From Saccharothrix syringae (GTDB lineage Bacteria > Actinomycetota > Actinomycetes > Mycobacteriales > Pseudonocardiaceae), in contig NZ_CP034550.1 in assembly GCF_009498035.1 (NCBI RefSeq), positions 6,510,001 through 6,574,000 of the forward strand: DNA of 64,000 nucleotides, given 5' to 3'. Within the stretch, counting starts at the first letter, position 1. Every line of letters starts with the position of its first letter. Position numbers and translations under genes: made by a program. The notes beneath the pieces are model-generated. The model had not been told where the DNA came from. It saw only the letters and a program-made list of their open reading frames with translations, and made no database searches. Shown here one piece after another: positions 54,383-62,668 of this stretch.

Positions 54383-55375
54383 ATGGCCGGCCCTTGGCGG
54401 GCGCTCAGGCGACGCGTGCTGACTCCCGGCGTGTCGAACACGAAACTCGAAGTACGCGGTTTCCACGAGAAGGACGCGGCGGCGCGCGACCTCCTGGAAA
54501 CCGTCGGCCGCTCATTCCTGGAGGGGTACGCGTACGCCGCCGAGGCACGCACGCCCGAGGAACCCGAGGAGCGGCTGGAGCAGGTGCCGCGCCGGTTCCG
54601 CGGTTTCGCCTACGAGGGCGCGGCGATGGGCTTCGCGGTGCGCGACGGGCTCCCGCTCGGCCGGGGCGGGTGGACCACGCGGTTCCTGGCCGGGCCCGCC
54701 GCCCGGCACTCCTACATGGCCTACGTCGGCGTCGGCTGGGCGATGGCCCGGGTGCCCCGGTTCCGCTGGTCGCGGTTGGAGCTGGGCGATCCGCTGCTGC
54801 GGTGGCTCGCGCTGGACGGCTACGGCTTCCACCAGGCGTACTTCCGCACCGAGAAGTACGTCCGGGAGCAGTACCGCGAACCGGCCTTCCCCTGGCCCGG
54901 CGGCGACCACGCCTGGTACGCCGACCACGCGATCGACCAGGGCGTCGGCCGGGCGATGTGGTTCGTCGGCGGCGCGGACCAGGCCGTCGTGGCGGACCTG
55001 GTCGACGCCTTCGCCGCGGAGCGCCGCCCCGACCTCTACAGCGGCGCGGGCCTGGCCGCGACCTACGCGGGGGCCGCGGACGAGGGCGAGCTGCGGGCGT
55101 TCCGCGACCGCGTGGGCGAGCACCTGCCGCACGTCGCGCAGGGCAGCGCGTTCGCCGCCACGGCGCGGCTGGAGGCGGGGCTGGCCGACGAGCACACCGC
55201 CCTGGCCACCCGGGTGTTCTGCGGGATGTCGCCGGAGGAGGCCCGGGAGCTGTGCGACCGCACGCGGCCCGCGACCGCCGCCGAGGTGCCCGACGAGCCC
55301 GGCGTGCCCTCCTACGAGGTGTGGCGCAGGCGCATCACCGCGGCCTTCGTCACCGGCGCCGAGGTGTCGCCGTGA
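54383..55375 (+). CDS. DUF1702 protein, enediyne-cluster (UnbL-like) type
   Basis: The 330-aa protein starts at ATG 54383 with AAGGGAG ahead. The sequence matches DUF1702 proteins seen in enediyne clusters: FLEGYAYAAEART, FRGFAYEGAAMGFAVRDGLP, LGDPLLRWLALDGYGFHQAY and GVGRAMWFVGGADQAVVADL. No enzymatic motif is known for the family, but in enediyne producers it belongs to the conserved set around the PKS. Its stop overlaps the GTG of the P450 gene by four bases, so the two are translated together. Here it stands about 8.5 kb from the PKS rather than beside it. Confidence 0.9.
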   Translation: MAGPWRALRRRVLTPGVSNTKLEVRGFHEKDAAARDLLETVGRSFLEGYAYAAEARTPEEPEERLEQVPRRFRGFAYEGAAMGFAVRDGLPLGRGGWTTRFLAGPAARHSYMAYVGVGWAMARVPRFRWSRLELGDPLLRWLALDGYGFHQAYFRTEKYVREQYREPAFPWPGGDHAWYADHAIDQGVGRAMWFVGGADQAVVADLVDAFAAERRPDLYSGAGLAATYAGAADEGELRAFRDRVGEHLPHVAQGSAFAATARLEAGLADEHTALATRVFCGMSPEEARELCDRTRPATAAEVPDEPGVPSYEVWRRRITAAFVTGAEVSP

Positions 55376-56739
55376 CCGCCACCGCGGAACCCGGCGCCCC
55401 GTCGGCGCTGCCCGGTCCGCCGCGCGGCGCGACACCGGGCCTGCTGCTGCGCATGGCCCGCGACCGCCTGTCGGTGATGACCTCGGTGTCGCGCCGGTAC
55501 GGCGACGCGGTGCGGCTGCGGCTGGGCCCCAGGTCGCTGTACTTCTTCAACCACCCCGACCACGTCAAGCACGTGCTGACCGACAACGCCGCCAACTACA
55601 CCAAGGGCATCGGCCTGGTGCACGCCCGCCGCGCGCTCGGCGACGGCCTGCTCACCAGCGAGGGCGAGGTGTGGAAGGCGCAGCGCAGGACCATCCAGCC
55701 GGTGTTCCAGGCCAAGCGCGTCAACGGCAAGGCCGAGGTGATCGCGCAGGAGGCGGCCGGGTTGGTGGCGCGGCTGCGGCGGCGGCAGGGCGGCGGTCCG
55801 GTCGACATCAGCGCGGAGATGACCGGCCTGACCCTCGGCGTGCTCGGGCGCACCCTGCTCGACGCGGACCTGGGGGCGTTCGACTCGATCGGCGAGTCGT
55901 TCGAGGCGGTCCAGGACCAGGCGATGTTCGAGATGATGTCGCTGAGCGCGGTGCCCACGTGGCTGCCGCTGCCCCGGCAGCGCCGGTTCCGCCGGGCCCG
56001 CGCCGACCTGGACCGCATCGTCGCCCGGCTGGCCGCCGAGCGGGCCGCGCACCCGACCCCCGAGGGCGACGACGTGCTGTCCCGGCTCGTCGAGGCCGTG
56101 CGCCGGGAGCCCGACGCGCGGACGGGCCGGCTGCGGATGCGCGACGAGATGGTGACCCTGCTGCTGGCCGGGCACGAGACCACGGCCAGCACCCTGAGCT
56201 GGACCTTCCACCTGCTCGACCGGCACCCCGAGGTGTGGGAGCGGGTGCGCGCGGAGGTGCTGGAGGTGCTGGGCGACCGGCTGCCCACCGTCGCGGACGT
56301 GCACCGGTTGCGGTACACCACCGCGGTGATCCAGGAGGTCATGCGGCTGTACCCGCCGGTGTGGCTGCTGCCGCGGCTGTCCCGGGAGGCCGACGAGATC
56401 GGCGGCCACCCCGTGCCCGCGGGCGCCGACGTGGTGCTCTGCCCGTACACCCTGCACCGGCACCCCGCGTTCTGGGAGGAGCCGGACCGGTTCGACCCCG
56501 ACCGGTTCGAACCGGGCCGGGCGGAGGGCAGGCCGCGCTACGCCTACATCCCGTTCGGCGCGGGGCCCCGGGTGTGCATCGGCAGCGCGCTGGGCATGTT
56601 GGAGGCGACGATCGTGACCGCCGCGGTGGTGCGCGAACTGCGGCTGTCCACCGTGCCGGGCTACCGGGTGCGGGCCGAGCCGATGTTGACGCTGCGCGTG
56701 CGCGGCGGGCTGCCGATGACGGTGCGGTCGGTCGCGTGA
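55372..56739 (+). CDS. Cytochrome P450
   Basis: The 455-aa protein starts at GTG 55372, overlapping the DUF1702 stop. It shows the oxygen-binding helix LLLAGHETTASTL, the ExxR motif in VIQEVMRLYPPV, the PERF-like segment FDPDRFEP, and the heme loop YIPFGAGPRVCIGSALGMLE with Cys402. Length and the PPV/WLLPR region match class I bacterial P450s similar to long-chain or terpene hydroxylases. It needs a ferredoxin and reductase from elsewhere. Coupling to DUF1702 suggests both act on the same polyene-derived intermediate. Confidence 0.94.
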   Translation: MTATAEPGAPSALPGPPRGATPGLLLRMARDRLSVMTSVSRRYGDAVRLRLGPRSLYFFNHPDHVKHVLTDNAANYTKGIGLVHARRALGDGLLTSEGEVWKAQRRTIQPVFQAKRVNGKAEVIAQEAAGLVARLRRRQGGGPVDISAEMTGLTLGVLGRTLLDADLGAFDSIGESFEAVQDQAMFEMMSLSAVPTWLPLPRQRRFRRARADLDRIVARLAAERAAHPTPEGDDVLSRLVEAVRREPDARTGRLRMRDEMVTLLLAGHETTASTLSWTFHLLDRHPEVWERVRAEVLEVLGDRLPTVADVHRLRYTTAVIQEVMRLYPPVWLLPRLSREADEIGGHPVPAGADVVLCPYTLHRHPAFWEEPDRFDPDRFEPGRAEGRPRYAYIPFGAGPRVCIGSALGMLEATIVTAAVVRELRLSTVPGYRVRAEPMLTLRVRGGLPMTVRSVA

Positions 56740-56782
56740 GGCGCGCCGGTCGGGTGGGAAGGCGTGGGAGGAACCGGTTCCG

Positions 56783-57823
56783 ATGCGAGCAACCCTGGTT
56801 CAGGTCGGTCTGCGCGGGCTGTCCACCGTCCAGGTCCGGCGGGTCCGGCCGGTGCGGTTCGGCGCGGCGGGTGGTGACGTGGCCCGGGTCTACCGGGAGC
56901 TGGAGCGCGATTTCGGCGTGCTCGCGCCGCCCGTGGCGCTGCACTCGCCCGCGCCGGACGTGCTGGCCGCGGCCTGGGTGATGCTGCGGGAGACGCTGCT
57001 GGTGCCCGGGACGGTGCCGCGCGCGGTGAAGGAGGCCGTGTCCACGGCGGTCTCCGAGGGCAACGAGTGCCCGTTCTGCGTCACCATGCACTCCTCGATG
57101 CTCAACGACCTGGTGGGCGGGCGCGACGGCGCCGACCGGGACCCGGCGGCCCGGGCGGCGGCGGACTGGGCCAGGGCCGGCGCGAGCCCCGACACGGCCG
57201 CCGCCCACCCCGTGCCGTTCCCGGCCGACCAGGCGCCGGAGATCGTGGGCACGGCGGTGGTCCTGCACTACCTCAACCGGATGGTGAACCTGTTCCTGGG
57301 CGAGCTGCCGCTGCCGCCGGGCGCGCCCGCGGCGTCGATGGTGGTCGTGCGGCGGGTGCTGGTGCACCTGATCAAGTCGGCCGAGCGGCGCGCCCCGCGG
57401 CCGGGCGCGTCGCTGGACCTGCTGCCCGACGCGCCGCTGCCCGGGGACCTGGGCTGGGCGCGGGGTCACCCGGCCATCGCGGGCGCGTTCGCCCGGGGCG
57501 TGGCCGCGGTGGAGCTGGCGGGCCGCCGCTCGGCGCCGGAGGAGGTGCGCGAGCTGGTGTCGGCGCACCTGTCGCGGTGGGACGGGCGGCCGGTGGGCGT
57601 GAGCCGGGCGTGGGTGGAGGACGCGGTGGCCGGGCTGTCCCCCGGGCACCGGGCGACCGGCCGGCTGGCCCTGCTCACGGCGCTGGCGTCCTACCAGGTC
57701 GACCAGGGCGTGGTCGACGCCTTCCGCGCGGTCTCGCCGACCGACCGGGCGCTGATCGACGTGACGGCGTGGGCGAGCCTGGCGGCGGCGCGGCGGATCG
57801 GCGGCTGGGCGCGGACGAGCTGA
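56783..57823 (+). CDS. AhpD/CMD-fold protein 3, two-domain form
   Basis: The 346-aa protein starts at ATG 56783, 43 bp after the P450. The motif C96-P-F-C99 in GNECPFCVTMHSSM is complete with the nearby Glu and His. The protein is nearly twice the length of single-domain AhpD-like members, and the second half (GHPAIAGAFARGVAAVELAG, EEVRELVSAHLSRWDG) appears to be a second helical repeat without the Cys pair. It resembles alkylhydroperoxidase-like proteins of actinobacteria. It is the last gene of the DUF1702-P450 unit and ends at a strong hairpin. Confidence 0.85.
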   Translation: MRATLVQVGLRGLSTVQVRRVRPVRFGAAGGDVARVYRELERDFGVLAPPVALHSPAPDVLAAAWVMLRETLLVPGTVPRAVKEAVSTAVSEGNECPFCVTMHSSMLNDLVGGRDGADRDPAARAAADWARAGASPDTAAAHPVPFPADQAPEIVGTAVVLHYLNRMVNLFLGELPLPPGAPAASMVVVRRVLVHLIKSAERRAPRPGASLDLLPDAPLPGDLGWARGHPAIAGAFARGVAAVELAGRRSAPEEVRELVSAHLSRWDGRPVGVSRAWVEDAVAGLSPGHRATGRLALLTALASYQVDQGVVDAFRAVSPTDRALIDVTAWASLAAARRIGGWARTS

Positions 57824-57832
57824 CCGGCCGGT

Positions 57833-57873
57833 GTGGACGAGGGGCCCGCTCCACGAGCGGGCCCCTCGTCCAC
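57833..57873. terminator. Bidirectional hairpin terminator
   Basis: A perfect 19-bp inverted repeat (57833-57851 with 57855-57873, 3-base loop) lies between the convergent CMD-fold and AraC genes, 10 bp from one stop and 21 bp from the other. Confidence 0.8.
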
Positions 57874-57893
57874 GTCGGGCTTCCCGGCGCCGG

Positions 57894-58649
57894 TCACCCG
57901 ACCCGGTCGGCCACGGGCGTGGTGCGGCTGTCCAGTTCGGGCAGCGCCAGCAGGATCGGCAGGTCCAGCAGGCGCAGCAGCCTGGTCTCGACGTCCACCT
58001 CGACCGACTGCCCGGCCTGCACCAGGACCGGTTCGGCGTCGCCGACGAACAGCGGCCGGCGCTTCCACGGGCGCGGGTCCAGGGCGTTGACCGCCACCAC
58101 GGCGACCCGGATGAACCACTCGCCCTCGGGCACGCCGTTGAGCTGGTAGGGGCCCGAGCCGTCGCGGATGTCGCACGCGCTCGGGACGCCCTGGGCGATC
58201 GGGTCCCGGAACGCGCCCACGTACACGCGCACCGGCGTGCCCGCGTCGGGCACGCCGACCCAGCCGCACACCGCGCCGCCCTGCGGGCCGCGCGCGGGCC
58301 CGGGGAACGACGACAGCGACAGCACGCCCGCGCCGGACAGGGCGCGGTAGCGGGCCGGCGAGACGCCCACGCTGCGGGTGAACCGGCTGGTGAAGGTGCC
58401 CAGGCTGTTGTACCCCACCAGGTAGGAGATCTCGGTGACGCTCGCCGAGGTCTCCAGCAGCAGTTCCTTGGCCTTGCTGAGCCGGATCGCGGTGAGGAAG
58501 CGACCCGGTGAGGTGCCGGTCATGGCCCGGAAGACCCGGGAGAAGTAGAACTTGCTCAATATCGCGGTGTCCGCCATGTCGGCCAGCGACAGCGGCTCGT
58601 GGTATCGGTTCCACATCGTGTCGATCGCGCGCTCTACCGCGTCCTGCAC
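57894..58649 (-). CDS. AraC-family regulator with unusual C-terminal domain
   Basis: The 251-aa protein probably starts at GTG (complement 58647-58649), since GGGAGG is 7 bases ahead; an ATG at 58664 has a weaker site. Unlike most AraC proteins the HTH is N-terminal (AVERAIDTMWNRYHEPLSLA, ILSKFYFSRVFRAMTGTSPG, ISYLVGYNSLGTFTSRFTRS). The C-terminal ~140 residues contain GGAVCGWVGVPDAGTPVRVY, GPYQLNGVPEGEWFIRVAVV and look like a beta-rich ligand domain. I do not know its ligand. The position between the P450 unit and the carotenoid-oxygenase gene suggests a cluster regulator. Confidence 0.85.
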   Translation of the reverse strand: MQDAVERAIDTMWNRYHEPLSLADMADTAILSKFYFSRVFRAMTGTSPGRFLTAIRLSKAKELLLETSASVTEISYLVGYNSLGTFTSRFTRSVGVSPARYRALSGAGVLSLSSFPGPARGPQGGAVCGWVGVPDAGTPVRVYVGAFRDPIAQGVPSACDIRDGSGPYQLNGVPEGEWFIRVAVVAVNALDPRPWKRRPLFVGDAEPVLVQAGQSVEVDVETRLLRLLDLPILLALPELDSRTTPVADRVG

Positions 58650-59028
58650 AGCAGTGCCTCCCATTGCGCTGTTCGAGTGGCCACCGGCGGACGAACTCCC
58701 GGAAAAATCACTCCCACCCCGGAAACCCCAGCTCTTGTCCCGGTTCGCGGCCGTGCGCGAGGCGCACGGGAGCACCGCCCGAATGGACCCGGTGCCCGTC
58801 CACCCGGGCGGCGTCCGCATTACTCCGCGTCGCGCCGCGATTCGCCGGTCGTCGTCCGCGCCGATCGCGCGGATTTCGTCAATTACCTCTTGACGACGTT
58901 AGCAGGACAACGGTCCGGTGTGATCGCGCGCGGGACAGCACCGCACGATGCAAGACGGTTGTCCTGCTCCGCGCGGAACCGGTACGCCCGTACGGCAGCG
59001 CGCCGCGCCACCCCGCCGGTGCAGGCGG
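58650..59028. other. 379-bp gap upstream of the AraC gene
   Basis: This holds the AraC promoter region and the far end of the carotenoid-oxygenase-like gene's transcript. An A/T-richer patch lies near 58870-58890. I see no gene, operator or terminator that I can support. Confidence 0.4.
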
Positions 59029-60168
59029 TCAGCCCCGCGGCGGCGCGGGCAGCCACGCGGTGCGGCGGGCGGGGCGCGCTCCGGCCGGCAGGTGCACGAC
59101 GGCGGCGGGCGGGCCGGCGGGGTCGGCGGCGTCGAGCACGAGCAGCTCGGCGCGCCGCCGCCCCGGCCGCTCCACCGGGACGAGCAGCCGGCCCCGGTCC
59201 ACGTGCGGCCGGCCGGCGGTCGCGCCCCCGCCCAGCCACCGCACGCCGGTGCGGCCGGTGGCGGTGTCGTACCGGACGAGTTCCGCGCCGGAGGCGGTGT
59301 TCCGCGTGCCGTGCAGCACGGGACCGTCGACCGCGGCCGCCGCCACGCCGGGGACGAGGTCGCGCTCGGCCACCTCGCCGGCGACCGGGTCGACCACCCA
59401 CCGGCGCAGCGCGGCGGGCCGTGCGGCCGACCGCTCGCCGTCGAAGGCCCGGGGGCGTCGCACGGCGTCGACGACGACGCGCCGCCCGTCCTCGTGGGCG
59501 CCCGCGATGTCGTGGACGTGCCCGGGTTCGACCGGGAACCACCGCACCGAGGGCTCGCCCGTGCGGTCGAGCAGGCCGAGCCGCGCGGGTCCGCCCGGCC
59601 GCCAGGTGCACGGGAACCGCTCCCCCACCAGGGCCGTCGCGCGGCTGTGCGCCACGGGGCCGTCGAAGAACACCACGTGGGAGCCGGTGAGGGCCACGGT
59701 GGCCACCAGGGGCGCCCCGGTCAGCGGGAACGGCCTGGCCTCCAGCACCGCGCCGCGCCCGTCGGCCACGAGGTGCTCGGCGTACCCGAGCCCGGGGTAG
59801 GTGGCGACGGTGTGCCACCGGCCGTCCTCGTCGGCGACGGGGCGGGCCAGGGTGACCGGACCGCGGCCGTCGGGCCCCTGGTCCCGGTGCCACGCGGGCG
59901 CGAGGGCCGGAACGGGCCCCAGGAGCCCCGTGGGGCCGCGTTCGGCGGTGGCGCGGTAGGCGTGGGCCGCGCCGCCCTCCAGGCGCGCACCGGACACCAG
60001 GGACGGTCCCGGCAGGACGTCGGGGACGTCCTGCCGGGGCGCGCGCGCCGGGTGCGGGTCGGCCCGCAGGAACAGGCCGTCCAGACCCTCGGGCAGCGTG
60101 CCGTCGACCCGGAGCGGCACCGCCGGGAGGGAGGGGACGACCACCGGTTGCCGGACCAGGGGACCCAT
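59029..60168 (-). CDS. Carotenoid-oxygenase-like protein with degenerate iron site
   Basis: The 379-aa protein starts at ATG (complement 60166-60168) behind GGAGGTGA. The family pattern is visible in order: LRVDGTLPEGLDGLFLRADP, YAEHLVADGRGAVLEARPFP, HVVFFDGPV, VEPGHVHDIAGAHEDGRRVV and RRWVVDPVAGEVAERDL. Known carotenoid oxygenases are longer (about 450-500 residues) and use four His to hold iron. Here the His of the early TAHPK-like and HDF-like motifs and the final PFGLHG-like His are not evident; the end reads LPAGARPARRTAWLPAP. It may be a non-catalytic or changed-mechanism protein that binds a polyene. It is divergent from a TetR gene. Confidence 0.75.
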   Translation of the reverse strand: MGPLVRQPVVVPSLPAVPLRVDGTLPEGLDGLFLRADPHPARAPRQDVPDVLPGPSLVSGARLEGGAAHAYRATAERGPTGLLGPVPALAPAWHRDQGPDGRGPVTLARPVADEDGRWHTVATYPGLGYAEHLVADGRGAVLEARPFPLTGAPLVATVALTGSHVVFFDGPVAHSRATALVGERFPCTWRPGGPARLGLLDRTGEPSVRWFPVEPGHVHDIAGAHEDGRRVVVDAVRRPRAFDGERSAARPAALRRWVVDPVAGEVAERDLVPGVAAAAVDGPVLHGTRNTASGAELVRYDTATGRTGVRWLGGGATAGRPHVDRGRLLVPVERPGRRRAELLVLDAADPAGPPAAVVHLPAGARPARRTAWLPAPPRG

Positions 60169-60201
60169 CGGGGTCACCTCCAGATTCCCGCCCTGTAGCA
60201 T

Positions 60202-60230
60202 AACACCGTTAGGTAAACGATAACGGCGTT
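60202..60230. promoter_or_regulatory. TetR operator, inverted repeat
   Basis: AACACCGTTA (60202-60211) and TAACGGCGTT (60221-60230) form an inverted repeat with one mismatch and a 9-base spacer, in the 78-bp gap between the divergent TetR and carotenoid-oxygenase-like genes. It ends 16 bases before the TetR start, suiting autorepression. Confidence 0.75.
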
Positions 60231-60246
60231 GTGCAACACTGTCAAG

Positions 60247-60930
60247 GTGAGCCCGCGCAAGCTCGACCCCGAGATCCGCACCGCCCTGGTGGACATCGCG
60301 GCGCGGCTGCTGGCCGAGCACGGCGCCGAGGCGCTGTCCACGCGCAAGATCGCCGCCGAGGCCGGCACCTCGACCATGGCCGTCTACACCTACTTCGGCG
60401 GGATGAGCGGTCTGGTCCGGGAGATGGTCCACGAGGGGTTCGCGCGCCTGGAGCGCCAGTTCGCGCGCGTGCGGCGCACCGACGACCCGGTGGCGGACAT
60501 GCTCGTGTTCGGCCACGCCTACCGGCACAACGCGAAGGCGAACTCCCACCTCTACGCGGTGATGTTCGGCGGCCAGTCGCTGGCCGGCTTCTCGCTCACC
60601 GAGGACGACCGCCAGTACGGCCGCTACACCCTCGTGGACGTCGTCGGGTGCGTCACCCGCTGCGTGGAGGCCGGGCGGTTCCGGCAGGCCGACCCGCTGC
60701 TGGTGGCCCACCAGATGTGGATCGCCACGCACGGCCTGGTGAACCTGGAGCTGGGCGGCTACCTGGTCGACCCGGTGGGTGCCGACCGCTGCTACGAGAA
60801 CCTGCTCGGCAGCCTCGTCATCGGGGTCGGCGACACCGCGGAGGCGATGGCGCGGTCCACGGTCGCGGCGAACCGGCGCGTGCGCCGCGAGGTCACCAGC
60901 ACCCCGGAAGCGGTCGGGCCCCGGCGCTGA
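60247..60930 (+). CDS. TetR-family transcriptional regulator
   Basis: The 227-aa protein is placed at GTG 60247; no good ribosome site precedes it, so the transcript may be leaderless or nearly so. The HTH is typical: RTALVDIAARLLAEHGAEAL, STRKIAAEAGTSTMAVYTYF, GGMSGLVREMVHEGF. The C-terminal ligand domain (~75-215) includes YAVMFGGQSLAGFSLTEDDR and resembles TetR_C_33-like proteins. It is divergent from the carotenoid-oxygenase-like gene across an inverted-repeat operator. The same half-site lies before the UbiB-like operon, so it may act more widely in the cluster. Confidence 0.9.
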   Translation: MSPRKLDPEIRTALVDIAARLLAEHGAEALSTRKIAAEAGTSTMAVYTYFGGMSGLVREMVHEGFARLERQFARVRRTDDPVADMLVFGHAYRHNAKANSHLYAVMFGGQSLAGFSLTEDDRQYGRYTLVDVVGCVTRCVEAGRFRQADPLLVAHQMWIATHGLVNLELGGYLVDPVGADRCYENLLGSLVIGVGDTAEAMARSTVAANRRVRREVTSTPEAVGPRR

Positions 60931-60944
60931 TCGCGCCGGGGCCC
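60916..60944. terminator. Hairpin overlapping the TetR stop codon
   Basis: GGGCCCCGGCGC (60916-60927) pairs with 60933-60944; the loop holds the TGA stop. It lies between convergent genes and probably terminates both. Confidence 0.7.
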
Positions 60945-60954
60945 GGGTCCCGCG

Positions 60955-62637
60955 TCAGAGCGGGATGTTGCCGTGCTTGCGCCGGGGCGGCTCGCCGCGC
61001 TTGTCGCGCAGCACCGCCAGCCCCCGGGCCACCACCGCCCGCGTCTCCGCGGGGTCGATCACGTCGTCCACCAGGCCGCGCTCGGCGGCGTACTGCGGGT
61101 GCATCAGCGCCTCGGCGTACTCCGCCACCAGCTCGGCCCGCAGCGCGACCGGGTCGGCCGCCGCCGCCAGCTCCCGGCGGAACAGCACGTTCACCGCGCC
61201 GTCGGCGCCCATCACGGCCACCTCGTTGGTGGGCCAGGCGAACGACAGGTCCGTGCCGATGGAGCGCGAGTCCATCACGATGTACGCGCCGCCGTACGCC
61301 TTGCGCACGATCACCTGCACGCGCGGTACCGTGGCCTCACAGTAGGCGTAGAGCAGCTTCGCGCCGTGCCGGACGATGCCGCCGTACTCCTGCCCGGTGC
61401 CCGGCAGGAACCCCGGCACGTCCACCAGGGTCACCAGGGGGATGCCGAAGGCGTCGCAGAAGCGCACGAACCGGGCGGCCTTCTCCGCCGCCGGGATGTC
61501 CAGCACCCCGGCCAGCACGCTCGGCTGGTTGCCGACCACGCCGACCGTCTCGCCGTCGACCCGCCCGAACGCGCACACGACGTTGCGCGCCCAGTCCCGG
61601 TGCACCTCCAGGAACTCGCCGTCGTCGAGCAGCTCCTCGACCAGCAGCCGCACGTCGTAGGGCCGGTTCGGCTCCACCGGGACGATGCGGGCCAGTTCCG
61701 CCCGCAGGTCCTCGGTCGCGCCGCACGGCCCGGTGGACGGCGCGCGGTCGAGGTTGTTGGAGGGCAGCAGCGACAGCAGGAACCGGACCTCCTCCAGGCA
61801 GCTCTCCTCGTCGTCGCAGACGAACGCGGCCACGCCGGACCGCTCGCCGTGCACGGCCGCCCCGCCCAGCTCGTCGTGGGTCACCCGCTCGCCGTTGACC
61901 GCCTGCACCACGTCCGGCCCGGTCAGGTACATCTGCGCGGTGCCGCGGACCATGAAGGTGAAGTCGGCCAGCGCCGGCGAGTAGGCCGCGCCGCCCGCGC
62001 AGGGGCCGAGCACGACGCTGATCTGCGGCACGACGCCCGAGGCGGCGACGATGCGGCGGAAGATGCCCCCGTAGCCGTGCAGGGACATCACCCCCTCCTG
62101 GATGCGGGCGCCGCCGCTGTCGTTGAGGGAGATGATCGGGGACCCGGTGGCGAGGGCCAGGTCCATCACCTTGTGGATCTTGGCCGCGTGCGCCTCGCCG
62201 AGCGAGCCGCCGAAGACGGTGAAGTCCTGGGCGTAGACGAACACCCGGCGGCCGTCGACCGTGCCGCTGCCCGCGACCACGCCGTCGGTGTGCGGCCGGC
62301 CCGACAGGCGCATGCCGGTGCCCAGGTGGCGCCGGTACAGGTCGACCTCCACGAACGAGCCCTCGTCGAGCAGCAGGTCCAGGCGTTCGCGGGCGGTGCG
62401 CTTGCCCAGGGCGTGCTGGCGGCGCACGCCCTCCGGCCGGCCGGCCACGATGCCCGCGCGCAGCCTGGCGTGCTCCTCGCGCACCGAGTCCATCGTGCGC
62501 GGCGAGGCGGCGCCGGCCGCGGTCGCCCCGCCGTTGCCGTTGGCCCCGCCGTTGCCGTTGGCCGGGCGGGGCACCTCCACCGGCACGAAGTCCACCTCGG
62601 CACCGCCCCGGCCCGCGCCGGCGGTCCGCCCCGTCAT
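60955..62637 (-). CDS. Acyl-CoA carboxylase carboxyltransferase (beta) subunit
   Basis: The 560-aa protein starts at ATG (complement 62635-62637); a Gly/Asn-rich stretch (PANGNGGANGNGGATAAG) makes the first ~45 residues look like a linker, and translation could start further in. The two crotonase-like halves show SLNDSGGARIQEGVMSLHGY, LGPCAGGAAYSPALADFTFM and VDVPGFLPGTGQEYGGIVRH, RKAYGGAYIVMDSRS. It is a propionyl/acetyl-CoA carboxylase beta-type subunit and should make malonyl-CoA (or methylmalonyl-CoA) with a biotinylated alpha subunit encoded elsewhere. In the cluster it would feed the PKS. Confidence 0.93.
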   Translation of the reverse strand: MTGRTAGAGRGGAEVDFVPVEVPRPANGNGGANGNGGATAAGAASPRTMDSVREEHARLRAGIVAGRPEGVRRQHALGKRTARERLDLLLDEGSFVEVDLYRRHLGTGMRLSGRPHTDGVVAGSGTVDGRRVFVYAQDFTVFGGSLGEAHAAKIHKVMDLALATGSPIISLNDSGGARIQEGVMSLHGYGGIFRRIVAASGVVPQISVVLGPCAGGAAYSPALADFTFMVRGTAQMYLTGPDVVQAVNGERVTHDELGGAAVHGERSGVAAFVCDDEESCLEEVRFLLSLLPSNNLDRAPSTGPCGATEDLRAELARIVPVEPNRPYDVRLLVEELLDDGEFLEVHRDWARNVVCAFGRVDGETVGVVGNQPSVLAGVLDIPAAEKAARFVRFCDAFGIPLVTLVDVPGFLPGTGQEYGGIVRHGAKLLYAYCEATVPRVQVIVRKAYGGAYIVMDSRSIGTDLSFAWPTNEVAVMGADGAVNVLFRRELAAAADPVALRAELVAEYAEALMHPQYAAERGLVDDVIDPAETRAVVARGLAVLRDKRGEPPRRKHGNIPL

Positions 62638-62668
62638 CGCGCCACCACCCCGTCGGCCGCTCCGGTCG

